From the NCBI GenBank assembly GCA_003021325.1, contig PXQM01000081.1, positions 1-6,848 on the forward strand: DNA of 6,848 bases, read 5' to 3'. The stretch's first letter is position 1. Each line of letters starts with the position of its first letter. A model generated the notes under the pieces. It had not been told where the DNA came from. It saw nothing but the letters and a program-made list of their open reading frames with translations, and searched no databases. Source of the stretch: Halobacteriales archaeon QH_10_70_21. GTDB lineage: Archaea > Halobacteriota > Halobacteria > Halobacteriales > Haloarculaceae. The translations under genes and the position numbers were made by a program. Shown piece after piece: positions 1-6,045 of the stretch.

Positions 1-130
1 CCAGCAGCTCGAAGGCCCGCTGTTTGTCGACCTCGACTGTTCCGGTGGCGTCCTCGCGGCCGAACCGCCAGGTCCCGAACCCGATTTCGGAGACCTGCAA
101 TCCTGTCGACCCGAGATAAACGGCGTCCAT
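1..130 (-). CDS. Aldo/keto reductase, N-terminal fragment (runs off the left edge)
   Basis: Reading back from an ATG at 128-130 gives 43 residues that begin MDAVYLGSTGLQVSEIGFGT and continue W-R-F-G. The LGxTGLxVSxxGxGTW pattern (residues 6-21) is the first beta-hairpin and strand of the aldo/keto reductase barrel. This is a family of cytosolic NAD(P)H-dependent oxidoreductases acting on carbonyl substrates. The catalytic Asp, Tyr, Lys and His and the cofactor-binding C-terminus lie outside the window, so substrate and cofactor cannot be judged. The start is well fixed because the family motif begins within a few residues of this ATG. A weak TATA-like CATACG lies about 25 bases upstream (153-158 on the complement). 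The next gene on the same strand (179-403) ends 48 bases upstream. The family call is firm; any narrower function would be a guess. Confidence 0.85.
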   Translation of the reverse strand, partial: MDAVYLGSTGLQVSEIGFGTWRFGREDATGTVEVDKQRAFELL

Positions 131-178
131 GCGACGGCGTAGGGGGCGCCGACGTATGGCTGTGGGGGTCCCGGGCGA

Positions 179-403
179 CTACCGGCGGTAGCCGTGCCCG
201 ACGAGGAGGGCGGCCACGTTGGCCGCGAGCAACGATCCGAGTCCGACGGCGCTCGTCTCCAGTTCGACCACCCCGAACAGCAGCGCGAGCGAACAGAACG
301 GAAGGAGGACGGCGGCCCAGAACGCCGCGGCTCGCACGGGCCACAGGAGGGTCGACAGGCCAACCGACGCCGGCAGGCCATCCGGGAACGTGGAGGCGCT
401 CAT
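179..403 (-). CDS. Small two-helix membrane protein, unknown function
   Basis: This is a 74-residue ORF from ATG (401-403) to TAG (179-181). The protein has a polar N-terminus of about 20 residues. Two hydrophobic segments follow, about residues 23-46 (rich in Ala, Leu and Phe) and 51-69, joined by a short turn containing V-E-L-E-T. The tail is H-G-Y-R-R, so the basic end probably faces the cytoplasm and both termini are inside. I recognise no named family. It resembles the many short conserved haloarchaeal membrane proteins of unknown role. Support comes from its clean hydrophobic pattern and from the AT-rich promoter-like island directly upstream (404-570), which is unusual in this GC-rich sequence. 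An overlapping plus-strand frame is Arg/Glu/Gly-rich and looks like a shadow. It lies 48 bases upstream of the aldo/keto reductase on the same strand and could be co-transcribed with it. Confidence 0.6.
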   Translation of the reverse strand: MSASTFPDGLPASVGLSTLLWPVRAAAFWAAVLLPFCSLALLFGVVELETSAVGLGSLLAANVAALLVGHGYRR

Positions 404-570
404 CGTATTTACTCATGAGCCGATGACCACTAATAGTAGGGTGAGGATTCACACAGTTTCGCTTATTTTACGAGAGGTTACAATCCATCTAAAGATTTTA
501 CAATCGGCTCAGCTAGCTTCAAAAATTTTATCGAGGCCTCTCGTCCGGTAGCTGTCAGCCGCGGTGTTCG
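404..570 (-). promoter_or_regulatory. AT-rich intergenic island with 30-bp-spaced ATTTTA elements
   Basis: This gap lies upstream of the 74-residue gene and downstream of the 141-residue gene, both on the minus strand. Its middle (about 411-535) is strikingly AT-rich against GC-rich flanks. ATTTTA occurs at 465-470, 495-500 and 525-530, exactly 30 bp apart. TTACAATC occurs at 478-485 and 498-505. CGAGAGG (471-477) has its reverse complement CCTCTCG at 537-543. Two 8-bp palindromes, CTCATGAG (412-419) and AGCTAGCT (511-518), are also present. Read on the minus strand, TAAAATA near 465-470 or TACTATTAG near 428-437 could be the TATA element for the gene starting at 403. AAAATTTTT near 521-530 could act as a T-rich terminator for the gene ending at 571. 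These roles are inferred; the repeats and spacing are directly visible. Confidence 0.45.
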
Positions 571-996
571 TCACTCGAGAACCGAAACGTCGACCTCGTG
601 GGGGCCCGCCGGGGTGTCGATGGTGGTGCGCTCGCGGAGCGACTCCCGGACCGCCGCGCGCCACGACTCCAGGGCCGCCTCGTGACGGCGACGGTGGGTC
701 TCCGGGTCATACTCGAGGTCCGGGTCGGTCCGGAGTTCGTCCTCGGTGTCGTCGGGCGTCGGGAGCGGCGGCGGCGAGGCCACGAACCGGGCGGGCGGGA
801 CGTGCAGCGGCGCCGGGGTCCCGTAGTCGGCCTCGGCGCCCGAGCGGTGGAGCCTGGCGCGCATCCGCCCGCTGAACGGCGGCGTCACCCGGAGGACGGC
901 GCCCGCCGACCGGCGTTCGTTGGCCTCGAGGGCGGCCACCACGTCGTCGGCCGTCACCGCCAGCGCGCGGATGACGGTCGGGTCGTCGGATTCCAC
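571..996 (-). CDS. Conserved-looking soluble protein of unknown function (141 aa)
   Basis: This ORF runs from a GTG start (994-996) to TGA (571-573). There is no signal peptide or membrane helix. The N-terminal part (about 8-28) looks helical and is followed by a basic patch containing TPPFSGRMRARLH (about 38-50). A Pro-rich stretch (about 66-83, PPARF and PPPLP) leads to an acidic segment (about 80-97, DDTEDEL and DPDLEYD). A charged helix (about 98-122) precedes a C-terminal TPAGPHEVDVSVLE. The acidic composition fits a cytoplasmic haloarchaeal protein. I think I have seen related haloarchaeal hypotheticals but cannot name a domain, so I offer no function. The long frames opposite it on the plus strand are Arg/Gly/Pro-rich shadows. 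It starts 54 bases after the thioesterase stop on the same strand, so shared transcription is possible; a weak CTTTGT-containing TATA candidate lies near 1015-1024. Confidence 0.7.
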   Translation of the reverse strand: MESDDPTVIRALAVTADDVVAALEANERRSAGAVLRVTPPFSGRMRARLHRSGAEADYGTPAPLHVPPARFVASPPPLPTPDDTEDELRTDPDLEYDPETHRRRHEAALESWRAAVRESLRERTTIDTPAGPHEVDVSVLE

Positions 997-1050
997 GGTT
1001 CAGCACCGTCGCGGACCACAAAGAGCGTACCGACGGCGCCCGGCGACGGG

Positions 1051-1462
1051 TCACTCCAGGGCGGGTTCGAACGCCCGGAACGCCGCCCGCCACGGCTCCG
1101 GCACCGGGCGGGCGCTGTCGCCGTCCCGGGCGACCTGTACGGACGGCGGTCGCCGCCGGCGGAGCCTCGCCCCCGGCGTGGACCCGGTAGCCCATCCGGA
1201 AGCTCGACTCGCCGACGTCGACGACGCCGCACTCGACGCGCACCGACCCCGCCTCGAAGGTCACGGGCCGGCGGAAGTCGATCTCGACGTTCGCCAGCAC
1301 CATCCCGCCGTCCTGGAAGCCCGACCCGAGGACGTGGTCGACGTACCTGACGCGGGCCTGCTCGAGGTACGTCGCGTAGACGGCGTTGTTGACGTGCGCG
1401 AGCGTGTCCACCTCGCGGTACCGGACCGGGAGTTCGAGGTCGAACCGGAACTCGGCGTCCAT
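1051..1462 (-). pseudogene. Hotdog-fold (4HBT, YbgC-like) acyl-CoA thioesterase, apparent frameshift
   Basis: Starting at ATG 1460-1462, the frame encodes MDAEFRFDLELPVRYREVDT followed by L-A-H-V-N-N-A-V-Y and Y-L-E-Q-A-R. This is the classic 4HBT active-site region, with Asp19, His23, Asn25, Asn26 and Glu34. Such enzymes hydrolyse acyl-CoA thioesters in the cytoplasm. The frame stays good through about residue 107 and then turns into Arg/Gly/Pro-rich sequence that overruns the next gene. The expected ending is in another frame from base 1140: VQVARDGDSARPVPEPW, then a helix ending EPALE and TGA at 1051-1053. The 412 bases are one more than 137 codons, so one extra base between about 1141 and 1168 (for example one C of the GTCC at 1141-1144) explains everything. 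The repaired protein would be 136 residues, normal for the family. Either a real recent mutation or a sequencing error is possible. It diverges from the DUF2062 gene. Confidence 0.8.
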
Positions 1463-1562
1463 ACGACGCCGACAGCCCGCCGGCCGAAGGGTATTGCGTT
1501 TCCGCGTCGGCCCCGCGCGGCGACGCGAAACCACACGTCCGTGGGGTCCGTCGTGACAGAGA

Positions 1563-2066
1563 GTGAGCCTCCGAACCAGGGTCGGCGCGTACGGCGACCG
1601 GGTGCGCGATGCGCTCCGGGCGACGTTCGAGGAGACGCACGCGCCGCGCGAGCTGGCGGCGAGCTTCGCCGTCGGGACGCTCATCACGATGCTGCCGACG
1701 CTCGGGACCGGGCTCGTGCTCTTCGTCGTCATCGCGCTCGTCTCCGACCGGGTCAGCAAGCTCGCCCTCGTCGCGTCGGTCGTCGTGTTCACCCCGGTGG
1801 TGAAGTGGGGCGTCTACGCCGCCAGCTTCGCGCTCGGCGTCCTGCTGGGGCCTGTCGAGGGGGTTCGGCTCGAGGACGCCTCGCTCGATGCCGGACCCGA
1901 AATTCTCGTCCGCCTCCTCGTCGGGAACCTGATTCTCGCCGTCGTCGCGGCGGTGGCCGGCTACGTCGTCGTCCACCGGCTTGCCGTCGCCCACCGGCGG
2001 ACGGAGCTCGGTGACGCCGTCGAGGCGGCCGTCGAGGACGTCGTCGAGGAGGTCCTCGAGGAGTGA
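1563..2066 (+). CDS. DUF2062 family membrane protein
   Basis: This 167-residue ORF starts at GTG (1563-1565); an in-frame TGA at 1554-1556 rules out any earlier start. The core SFAVGTLITMLPTLGTG (about 34-50) matches the Gly/Pro hairpin of DUF2062, a family of small integral membrane proteins of unknown biochemical role found in bacteria and archaea. Hydrophobic segments lie at about 31-60, 66-96 and 115-137. The N-terminus is charged and probably helical. The C-terminal 20 residues are strongly acidic (EAAVEDVVEEVLEE), as is common for cytoplasmic tails in halophiles. It is transcribed divergently from the thioesterase, with a 100-base gap holding no strong TATA box. It converges on the metal ATPase, with only 10 bases between the two stop codons and no obvious T-rich terminator. 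The family call rests on the motif and topology. Confidence 0.8.
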   Translation: MSLRTRVGAYGDRVRDALRATFEETHAPRELAASFAVGTLITMLPTLGTGLVLFVVIALVSDRVSKLALVASVVVFTPVVKWGVYAASFALGVLLGPVEGVRLEDASLDAGPEILVRLLVGNLILAVVAAVAGYVVVHRLAVAHRRTELGDAVEAAVEDVVEEVLEE

Positions 2067-2076
2067 GCCGGGCCGG

Positions 2077-4428
2077 CTACGTCGCTTCGGTCGCCTCCTC
2101 CTCCTTCTCCGGGGCGATGCGGGCCAGCCGCATCGCGTTGCCGGTGACGCCGAGGCTCATGCCCATGTCGCCGACGACGACCGCGAGGGCGACGGAGACG
2201 TACCCCAGGGGGACGCCGACCGCCAGGAGCGCCTTCACGCCCAGGCTCCCCCAGATGTTCTGCCGGATGACCCCGTTGGCCTCGTTCGAGAGGGCGTACA
2301 GGTACGGCAGCTTGCCGATGTCGTCGCTCATCAGCGCGATGTCGGCGGTCTCCATCGCCGTGTCGGTCCCGGCGGCGCCCATTGCGACGCCGACCTCGGC
2401 GGTCGCCAGCGCCGGCGCGTCGTTGATGCCGTCGCCGACCATGGCCACGTCGCCGTGGGCCGCCTGCAGCTCCCGGACGGCGTCGACCTTCTCGTCGGGC
2501 AGCAGGCCGGCGCGGTACTCGTCGACGCCGACCTGCTCGGCGATGGCCCGGGCGGTGCCCTCGTTGTCGCCGGTCAGCATCACGACGTGCTCGATGCCGA
2601 GCTCGTGGAGCCGCTCGACCGCACGCCGGGAGCCGGGGCGGACTTCGTCGGCGATGGCGATGACCCCGAGCAGTTCCGACGCCGTCCCGACGAGGACGAC
2701 GGTCTTGCCCTCCCGCTCGAGGTCGGCGAGCAGGCCGGCGGGCGGGTCGGCACGCGCGGCGTCCGGGACGGCCCCGCCGTCGGGGGCGGGGCGGGCCGCA
2801 GAGAGGTCGAACCCCAGCTCCTCGAACAGCCCGGGCTTGCCGACGTAGTAGGTCTCGCCGTCGACCTCGCCGCGGATACCCCGGCCCGTCAGGCTCTCGA
2901 ACGCCGACGGCTCCGGCGGCGCTCCGATTCCGGCCGCTGCGGCGTGGTCGACGACGGCGTCCCCGATGGGGTGTTCGCTCCGCCCCTCGAGGGCGGCGGC
3001 GCGGCGGAGCAGCGTCGCCTCGCCGGTCCCGCCCAGCGGGACGACGTCGGTGACGGTGAGTTCGCCCTTCGTGAGCGTGCCGGTCTTGTCGACGGCGACG
3101 GCGTCGACCGCGCCCATCGCCTCGAGGTGGTTGCCGCCCTTGATAAGCACGCCGTTGCGGGCGGCGCTCGTGATGCCGGAGACGACCGAGACGGGCGTCG
3201 AGATGACGAACGCGCAGGGGCAGGCGATGACGAGCAGCGTGAGCCCGCGGATGAACCACGGCTGCCACCCGCCCGGGAGGACGAGGCTGTAGCCCGCGAC
3301 GCCCACGGTCGCGCTCCCCTGGATGAGGAAGGGCGGAACCGCCGCCGTCAGGACGGCCAGGACGACCACCACCGGCGTGTAGTAGCCCGCGAACCGGTCG
3401 ACGAACTGCTCCGTTTCCGTTTTCTTCGCCTGGGCGCCCTGCACCATCTCGACGATGCGCGACAGCGTCGAGTCGCCCGCGGTCGAGGTGACCTCCACCT
3501 CGAGGTAGCCGCCCTCGTTGATGCTGCCGGCGTAGACCTCGTCGCCGCCCGCCTTGTCGACGGGCACGCTCTCGCCGGTGATCGGCGACTCGTCGACCGC
3601 GCTCTCGCCGTCGACCACCGCGCCGTCGAGCGGTATCCTCTCGCCCGGCCGGACGACGACCGTCTCGCCGACGGCCACCCCGTCGACCGGGACCGTCACC
3701 TCCTCGCCCTCCCGGCGGACGGTCGCCTCGTCCGGCGACAGCTCCATCAGCTCCCGCAGCGAGTCGCGGGCCCGGTCCATCGAGTAGTCCTCCAGCAGCT
3801 CCGCGACGCTGAACAGCACGGCCAGCGTGGCCGCCTCGACGAAGTAGCCGATGCCGGTGGCCGCGATGATGGCCGTCCCCATCAGGAGGTCGATGTCGAG
3901 GCTCCGGTTCCGCGCCGAGTAGTAGCCGCCGCGGACGACCGGGGCGCCGCTGGTGGCGATGGCGACCAGGAGGAGGCCGTCGGCGAGCGTCAGCGGATGC
4001 TCGAGGACGCTCGCCACCGCCGGGTTCGGTCCGGTCAGGACGAACTCGAACAGGAGCCCGAGGGTGACGAAGACCGCACCGGCCCAGGTCTTGAGCGCGC
4101 GCGGACTCGTCCAGACCGCCGACGGCGCGGCGACGTCGATTCCGTCGTCGCCGGTGTCGTCCGACTCGTCGCTCCTACCGGTGACCTCGTAGCCCGCGCG
4201 CTCGATGGCCCCGACGACGTCCGCCTCGGTGACCGTGCCGCTCTCGAAGGTCACCGTCGCCGTGCCCGTGGTCGGCTGGAGGGCCGCCTCGAGGACGCCG
4301 TCGACCCGCTCGAGGCTCCGGTCGACCTTCTTCGCACAGGAGGGACAGTCCATCTCGGGAACGGTGAGCCGGACGGAGGGCTCGCCTGCGTCGCCCGGCC
4401 CGGCCGACGCGTTCGTGTCGTCGCTCAT
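2077..4428 (-). CDS. zntA: P1B-type heavy-metal exporting ATPase (Zn/Cd/Pb class)
   Basis: This complete 783-residue P-type ATPase uses ATP to export divalent soft-metal ions across the cell membrane. One N-terminal heavy-metal-associated domain (about 18-84) carries the metal-binding CPSC at 28-31. An acidic linker (86-98) and membrane helices (about 113-212) follow. The actuator domain has TGES at 284-287, and the helix with the transport-site CPC has it at 403-405. The phosphorylated Asp is in DKTGT (447-451). The N-domain HP pair is at 486-487, and the hinge motifs are TGDN (619-622) and GDGIND (665-670). In the last two helices Lys732 and Asp754 (in GDMG) sit where ZntA-type pumps have their Lys and Asp, favouring Zn/Cd/Pb over Cu. 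I chose the ATG at 4428; the TTG 17 codons upstream lies inside a palindrome and adds an unrelated N-terminus. The Bat-type regulator is 26 bases upstream. The symbol is by analogy. Confidence 0.93.
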   Translation of the reverse strand: MSDDTNASAGPGDAGEPSVRLTVPEMDCPSCAKKVDRSLERVDGVLEAALQPTTGTATVTFESGTVTEADVVGAIERAGYEVTGRSDESDDTGDDGIDVAAPSAVWTSPRALKTWAGAVFVTLGLLFEFVLTGPNPAVASVLEHPLTLADGLLLVAIATSGAPVVRGGYYSARNRSLDIDLLMGTAIIAATGIGYFVEAATLAVLFSVAELLEDYSMDRARDSLRELMELSPDEATVRREGEEVTVPVDGVAVGETVVVRPGERIPLDGAVVDGESAVDESPITGESVPVDKAGGDEVYAGSINEGGYLEVEVTSTAGDSTLSRIVEMVQGAQAKKTETEQFVDRFAGYYTPVVVVLAVLTAAVPPFLIQGSATVGVAGYSLVLPGGWQPWFIRGLTLLVIACPCAFVISTPVSVVSGITSAARNGVLIKGGNHLEAMGAVDAVAVDKTGTLTKGELTVTDVVPLGGTGEATLLRRAAALEGRSEHPIGDAVVDHAAAAGIGAPPEPSAFESLTGRGIRGEVDGETYYVGKPGLFEELGFDLSAARPAPDGGAVPDAARADPPAGLLADLEREGKTVVLVGTASELLGVIAIADEVRPGSRRAVERLHELGIEHVVMLTGDNEGTARAIAEQVGVDEYRAGLLPDEKVDAVRELQAAHGDVAMVGDGINDAPALATAEVGVAMGAAGTDTAMETADIALMSDDIGKLPYLYALSNEANGVIRQNIWGSLGVKALLAVGVPLGYVSVALAVVVGDMGMSLGVTGNAMRLARIAPEKEEEATEAT

Positions 4429-4454
4429 TACGTAACGGTAGGAGGGGAAGCTGC

Positions 4455-5132
4455 CTAACCCTTTCTTGGAATATTCCAAACCCGGTCAGCGCGACGGTGA
4501 CGCTGCGGGCCGGTCACCGGCGAGGTGGCCCTTCGCGAGCGCCGCTTCCGCCCGACGGCGGCCCGGAGGGCAGCTTCCTGTTTCGGCGACATCCCGGCCG
4601 GTGCCGCGTCGGTGCCGCCGGTCGGTCCATCGGCGGCCGCCGTCCGGAGCATCTCCATCCGGACGCCGTCGCCGAGGGCAGTCTCCAGCGCCTCGAAGAA
4701 CGCGGTCGCCTCGGCCTCGCCGGAGTGGATGATGCGCCAGGTGTAGTGGCGAGCCTCGTGGCGCGTGTCGAACAGCAGGCCATCGCCGAGGTGGTCGCGG
4801 GCGATGTGCGGGACGGACGTACAGACCGGCGACCGCTCCCAGTAGGAGTACAGCACCAGCGTCTCGTCGGCCCGGTCGAGCACCTCGGTCGTCTGCGTTG
4901 CCCCGCAGTGCTCGGTCGCCAGACAGTCCGCGTAGTAGTCGGCGGCCAGGAACGCCGCCTCGATGTCCCCGAGCGCCTCGGGCGGTCCGGCGGCGTGGTC
5001 GACGCGCCAGAGCCGCTCGTCGGTGGCGTGCAGCGACAGCGACCGGATGGCGGCACCCGGGTTGTCGGCGAGCGCATCCGCCACCCGGTTGACCCCCGGC
5101 TCGTACTCGAGTGCGAAGACGAGTTCGCGCAT
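4455..5132 (-). CDS. Bat-type (HTH_10 family) transcriptional regulator lacking most of its HTH
   Basis: The start MRELVFALEYEPGVNRVADA at ATG 5132 is typical of haloarchaeal regulators with an N-terminal sensor domain and a C-terminal bacterio-opsin-activator HTH. Upstream GTG 5156 is less likely. Residues 1-165 look intact and include Cys70, His75, Cys76, Cys104, His109 and His114, possible metal ligands. SPKQEAALRAAV (182-193) is the expected first HTH helix. The GY..P.....ELA..L.....S....R block that should follow is missing. The frame instead runs into a basic tail to TAG at 4455, crossing the palindrome in the ATPase promoter. The conserved end of the HTH survives in another frame, as RRAEAALAKGHLAGD and a TGA at 4486-4488. 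So a deletion of about 90-100 bases plus a frame change removed the recognition helix. The 225-residue product probably cannot bind DNA. The pairing with the ATPase suggests the ancestor controlled metal efflux. Confidence 0.8.
   Translation of the reverse strand: MRELVFALEYEPGVNRVADALADNPGAAIRSLSLHATDERLWRVDHAAGPPEALGDIEAAFLAADYYADCLATEHCGATQTTEVLDRADETLVLYSYWERSPVCTSVPHIARDHLGDGLLFDTRHEARHYTWRIIHSGEAEATAFFEALETALGDGVRMEMLRTAAADGPTGGTDAAPAGMSPKQEAALRAAVGRKRRSRRATSPVTGPQRHRRADRVWNIPRKG
4466..4479. promoter_or_regulatory. Perfect 14-bp palindrome in the ATPase promoter, operator candidate
   Basis: TTGGAATATTCCAA is an exact inverted repeat with no spacer, centred about 44 bases upstream of the ATPase ATG. 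The A/T core GAATATT may double as the TATA element if the transcript has a leader of about 15-20 bases, because no better TATA candidate is visible between it and the start. A repressor bound here would then block TBP. The bases on either side do not extend the symmetry. It lies just past the original stop of the upstream regulator (4486), and only the frameshifted tail of that gene reads through it, so it is best seen as non-coding. The binding protein is unknown; a dimeric metal sensor of the DtxR or ArsR type is a reasonable guess. Confidence 0.6.
4546..4562 (-). other. Deletion junction inside the regulator's HTH coding sequence
   Basis: On the minus strand, GCC GCC GTC (4562-4554) encodes the A-A-V that ends the first HTH helix. 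CGT CGG GCG GAA (4557-4546), one frame over, encodes the R-R-A-E that normally follows the recognition helix. The two overlap at 4554-4557, so the ends probably joined through a few bases of GC-rich homology. In intact relatives, as I know the family, roughly 30 residues separate these motifs. The exact length is inferred, not measured. Confidence 0.55.
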
Positions 5133-5167
5133 ACCGAACGTAGCGTCCGGTGGCACTTGACTTCCGC

Positions 5168-5203
5168 CCCCGCGTCAACGCGGGGAACCCCGAGCACTGG
5201 GGT
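5168..5203. promoter_or_regulatory. Two adjacent GC-rich hairpins upstream of the regulator
   Basis: CCCCGCG (5168-5174) pairs with CGCGGGG (5179-5185) around a TCAA loop, giving a perfect 7-bp stem. Immediately beyond, ACCCC (5187-5191) pairs with GGGGT (5199-5203) around GAGCACT. The touching arms GGGG-AA-CCCC (5182-5191) could also pair differently, so the two stems may compete. They lie 36-71 bases upstream of the regulator's ATG on the minus strand and could be a structured leader, a terminator-like element or the hairpin end of a vanished IS200/IS605-type element. No T-run follows on either strand, which argues against a simple terminator. The function is unresolved. Confidence 0.4.
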
Positions 5204-5338
5204 ACTAACACGTGGGGCCGACCCGCCCAACGCAGGTGACGACCGGATCGGCGAGGATAGCGACGGCCAGCACCGGAACGTACGGCCGTTCGGACCGACC
5301 GGCGTACCGACCCGCGCGACCACGACGGCGACGCTTGA

Positions 5339-5440
5339 ACTCCGGGCCCGAACCCCGACACCGACGGGCCGGACTTCGGACCGCTCGCGGCGCTGCCCGC
5401 GCTGCTGGCCGCGGTCGGGGTCCTGTCGTGGAGCCGAACG
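5339..5440 (+). pseudogene. Possible decayed C-terminal anchor of a surface protein (PGF-CTERM-like)
   Basis: The stretch 5133-5549 has no convincing intact gene. Within it, one plus-strand frame after a TGA at 5336-5338 reads T-P-G-P-N-P-D-T-D-G, then PDFGPLAALPALLAA, V-G-V-L-S-W-S-R. This resembles the PGF-CTERM tail of haloarchaeal secreted proteins: a short Thr/Pro linker, a P-G-F-like motif (here P-D-F), a hydrophobic helix, then Arg. In an overlapping frame the bases just upstream read Thr/Pro-rich (TLELRARTPTPTG), as a linker would, which suggests a frameshift. The frame does not stop soon after the Arg cluster, unlike intact family members. GC-rich DNA can mimic such composition, so this is a tentative relic. 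The rest of 5204-5549 shows nothing I can assign. Confidence 0.28.
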
Positions 5441-5549
5441 TCGGCCCGTCGCCCCGTACGGCTCCCGGTGGAACGTCCCCTCCGGCGGCGTCCGTCTCGA
5501 CCTCGTTACGGCGATCGCTTGCCGCCCGTCGCGAGACGACGGTGTCCGC

Positions 5550-5921
5550 TCACCCCGCCCGCCGGAGCAGTACCGCGGCCGGATTCTCGCCGCCGAGCAG
5601 TATGCGGCCGAGGAGTACGAGGTATGTGACCAGCCCCCAGACCGCGACGCCGAGCAGCCGTGGCGCGGTTCGAACGGCGACGAGGCCGGCCGCGAGGACG
5701 GCACAGGCCGCGGCGACCGGAACGCAGCGGCGCTCCCGGAGGCCCAGCAGCCGCGAGGGGTACTCGAGGAAGGCGGCCTCGATGGCTATCGCCGCGACGA
5801 TGCCGACCGCAGCGCCGACCGGGTCGAACAGCCGTTCGACCCCGACGGTCGCCGCCGCGACTCCGACCAGCCCGAGGAGCCCGATGAGCGCCAGCAGACC
5901 GTCCCGATGCTCCGACCGCAC
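5550..5921 (-). CDS. Four-helix membrane protein, unknown function
   Basis: This 123-residue ORF runs from GTG (5919-5921) to TGA (5550-5552). Hydrophobic segments lie at about 8-27, 33-52, 66-84 and 89-108. The Arg-rich loop 57-65 (RLLGLRERR) probably faces the cytoplasm, as does the C-terminal L-L-R-R-A-G. Conserved-looking features are an acidic residue inside the second helix (Glu48), the YPSR motif after it (54-57), and WGLVTYLVLLGRILLG at 95-110. It fits a small haloarchaeal integral membrane protein, but I recognise no named family and propose no substrate. No ATG exists upstream in frame, so the GTG is the best start, though the frame stays open for some distance above it. It lies 124 bases downstream of the beta-propeller-like surface protein on the same strand. 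The overlapping frames are Arg/Gly-rich shadows. Confidence 0.65.
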   Translation of the reverse strand: MRSEHRDGLLALIGLLGLVGVAAATVGVERLFDPVGAAVGIVAAIAIEAAFLEYPSRLLGLRERRCVPVAAACAVLAAGLVAVRTAPRLLGVAVWGLVTYLVLLGRILLGGENPAAVLLRRAG

Positions 5922-6045
5922 GGGTCCGCGTTCCGGCCACAGCGAGAAGACGGTTCCGTTGGCGACGGCGTCGGTTTCCGGCCGTCCCCGTCCGTGCCGG
6001 CGCCGACCGCGACCCGACGACCCGTCGCCCCAAACCGCTATCGGG

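Noticed and set aside
1059..1074. GGGTTCGAAC inside the thioesterase 3' part, recalling the T-loop of a tRNA
   Set aside because: There is no acceptor stem, anticodon arm or D-loop at suitable distances, and the bases encode the conserved C-terminus F-E-P-A-L-E of the thioesterase.
2064..2079. A shared terminator between the convergent DUF2062 and ATPase genes
   Set aside because: The 10-base gap is GC-rich with no T-run and no convincing stem, so no terminator can be supported.
1981..4458. An 825-codon open frame on the plus strand opposite the metal ATPase
   Set aside because: It is the antisense frame of a gene with all P-type ATPase motifs. Its Asp/Arg/Val-rich sequence without structure is typical of antisense frames in GC-rich genomes.
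4429..4479. An N-terminal extension of the ATPase starting at TTG 4479
   Set aside because: The extra 17 residues look unlike the metal-binding domain that follows, and the TTG is part of the perfect palindrome. The ATG at 4428 gives a normal start.
5166..5220. A CRISPR repeat suggested by the hairpin and nearby GGGGTACTAACACGTGGGG
   Set aside because: There is only one copy with no spacer-repeat periodicity, and no cas genes are present.
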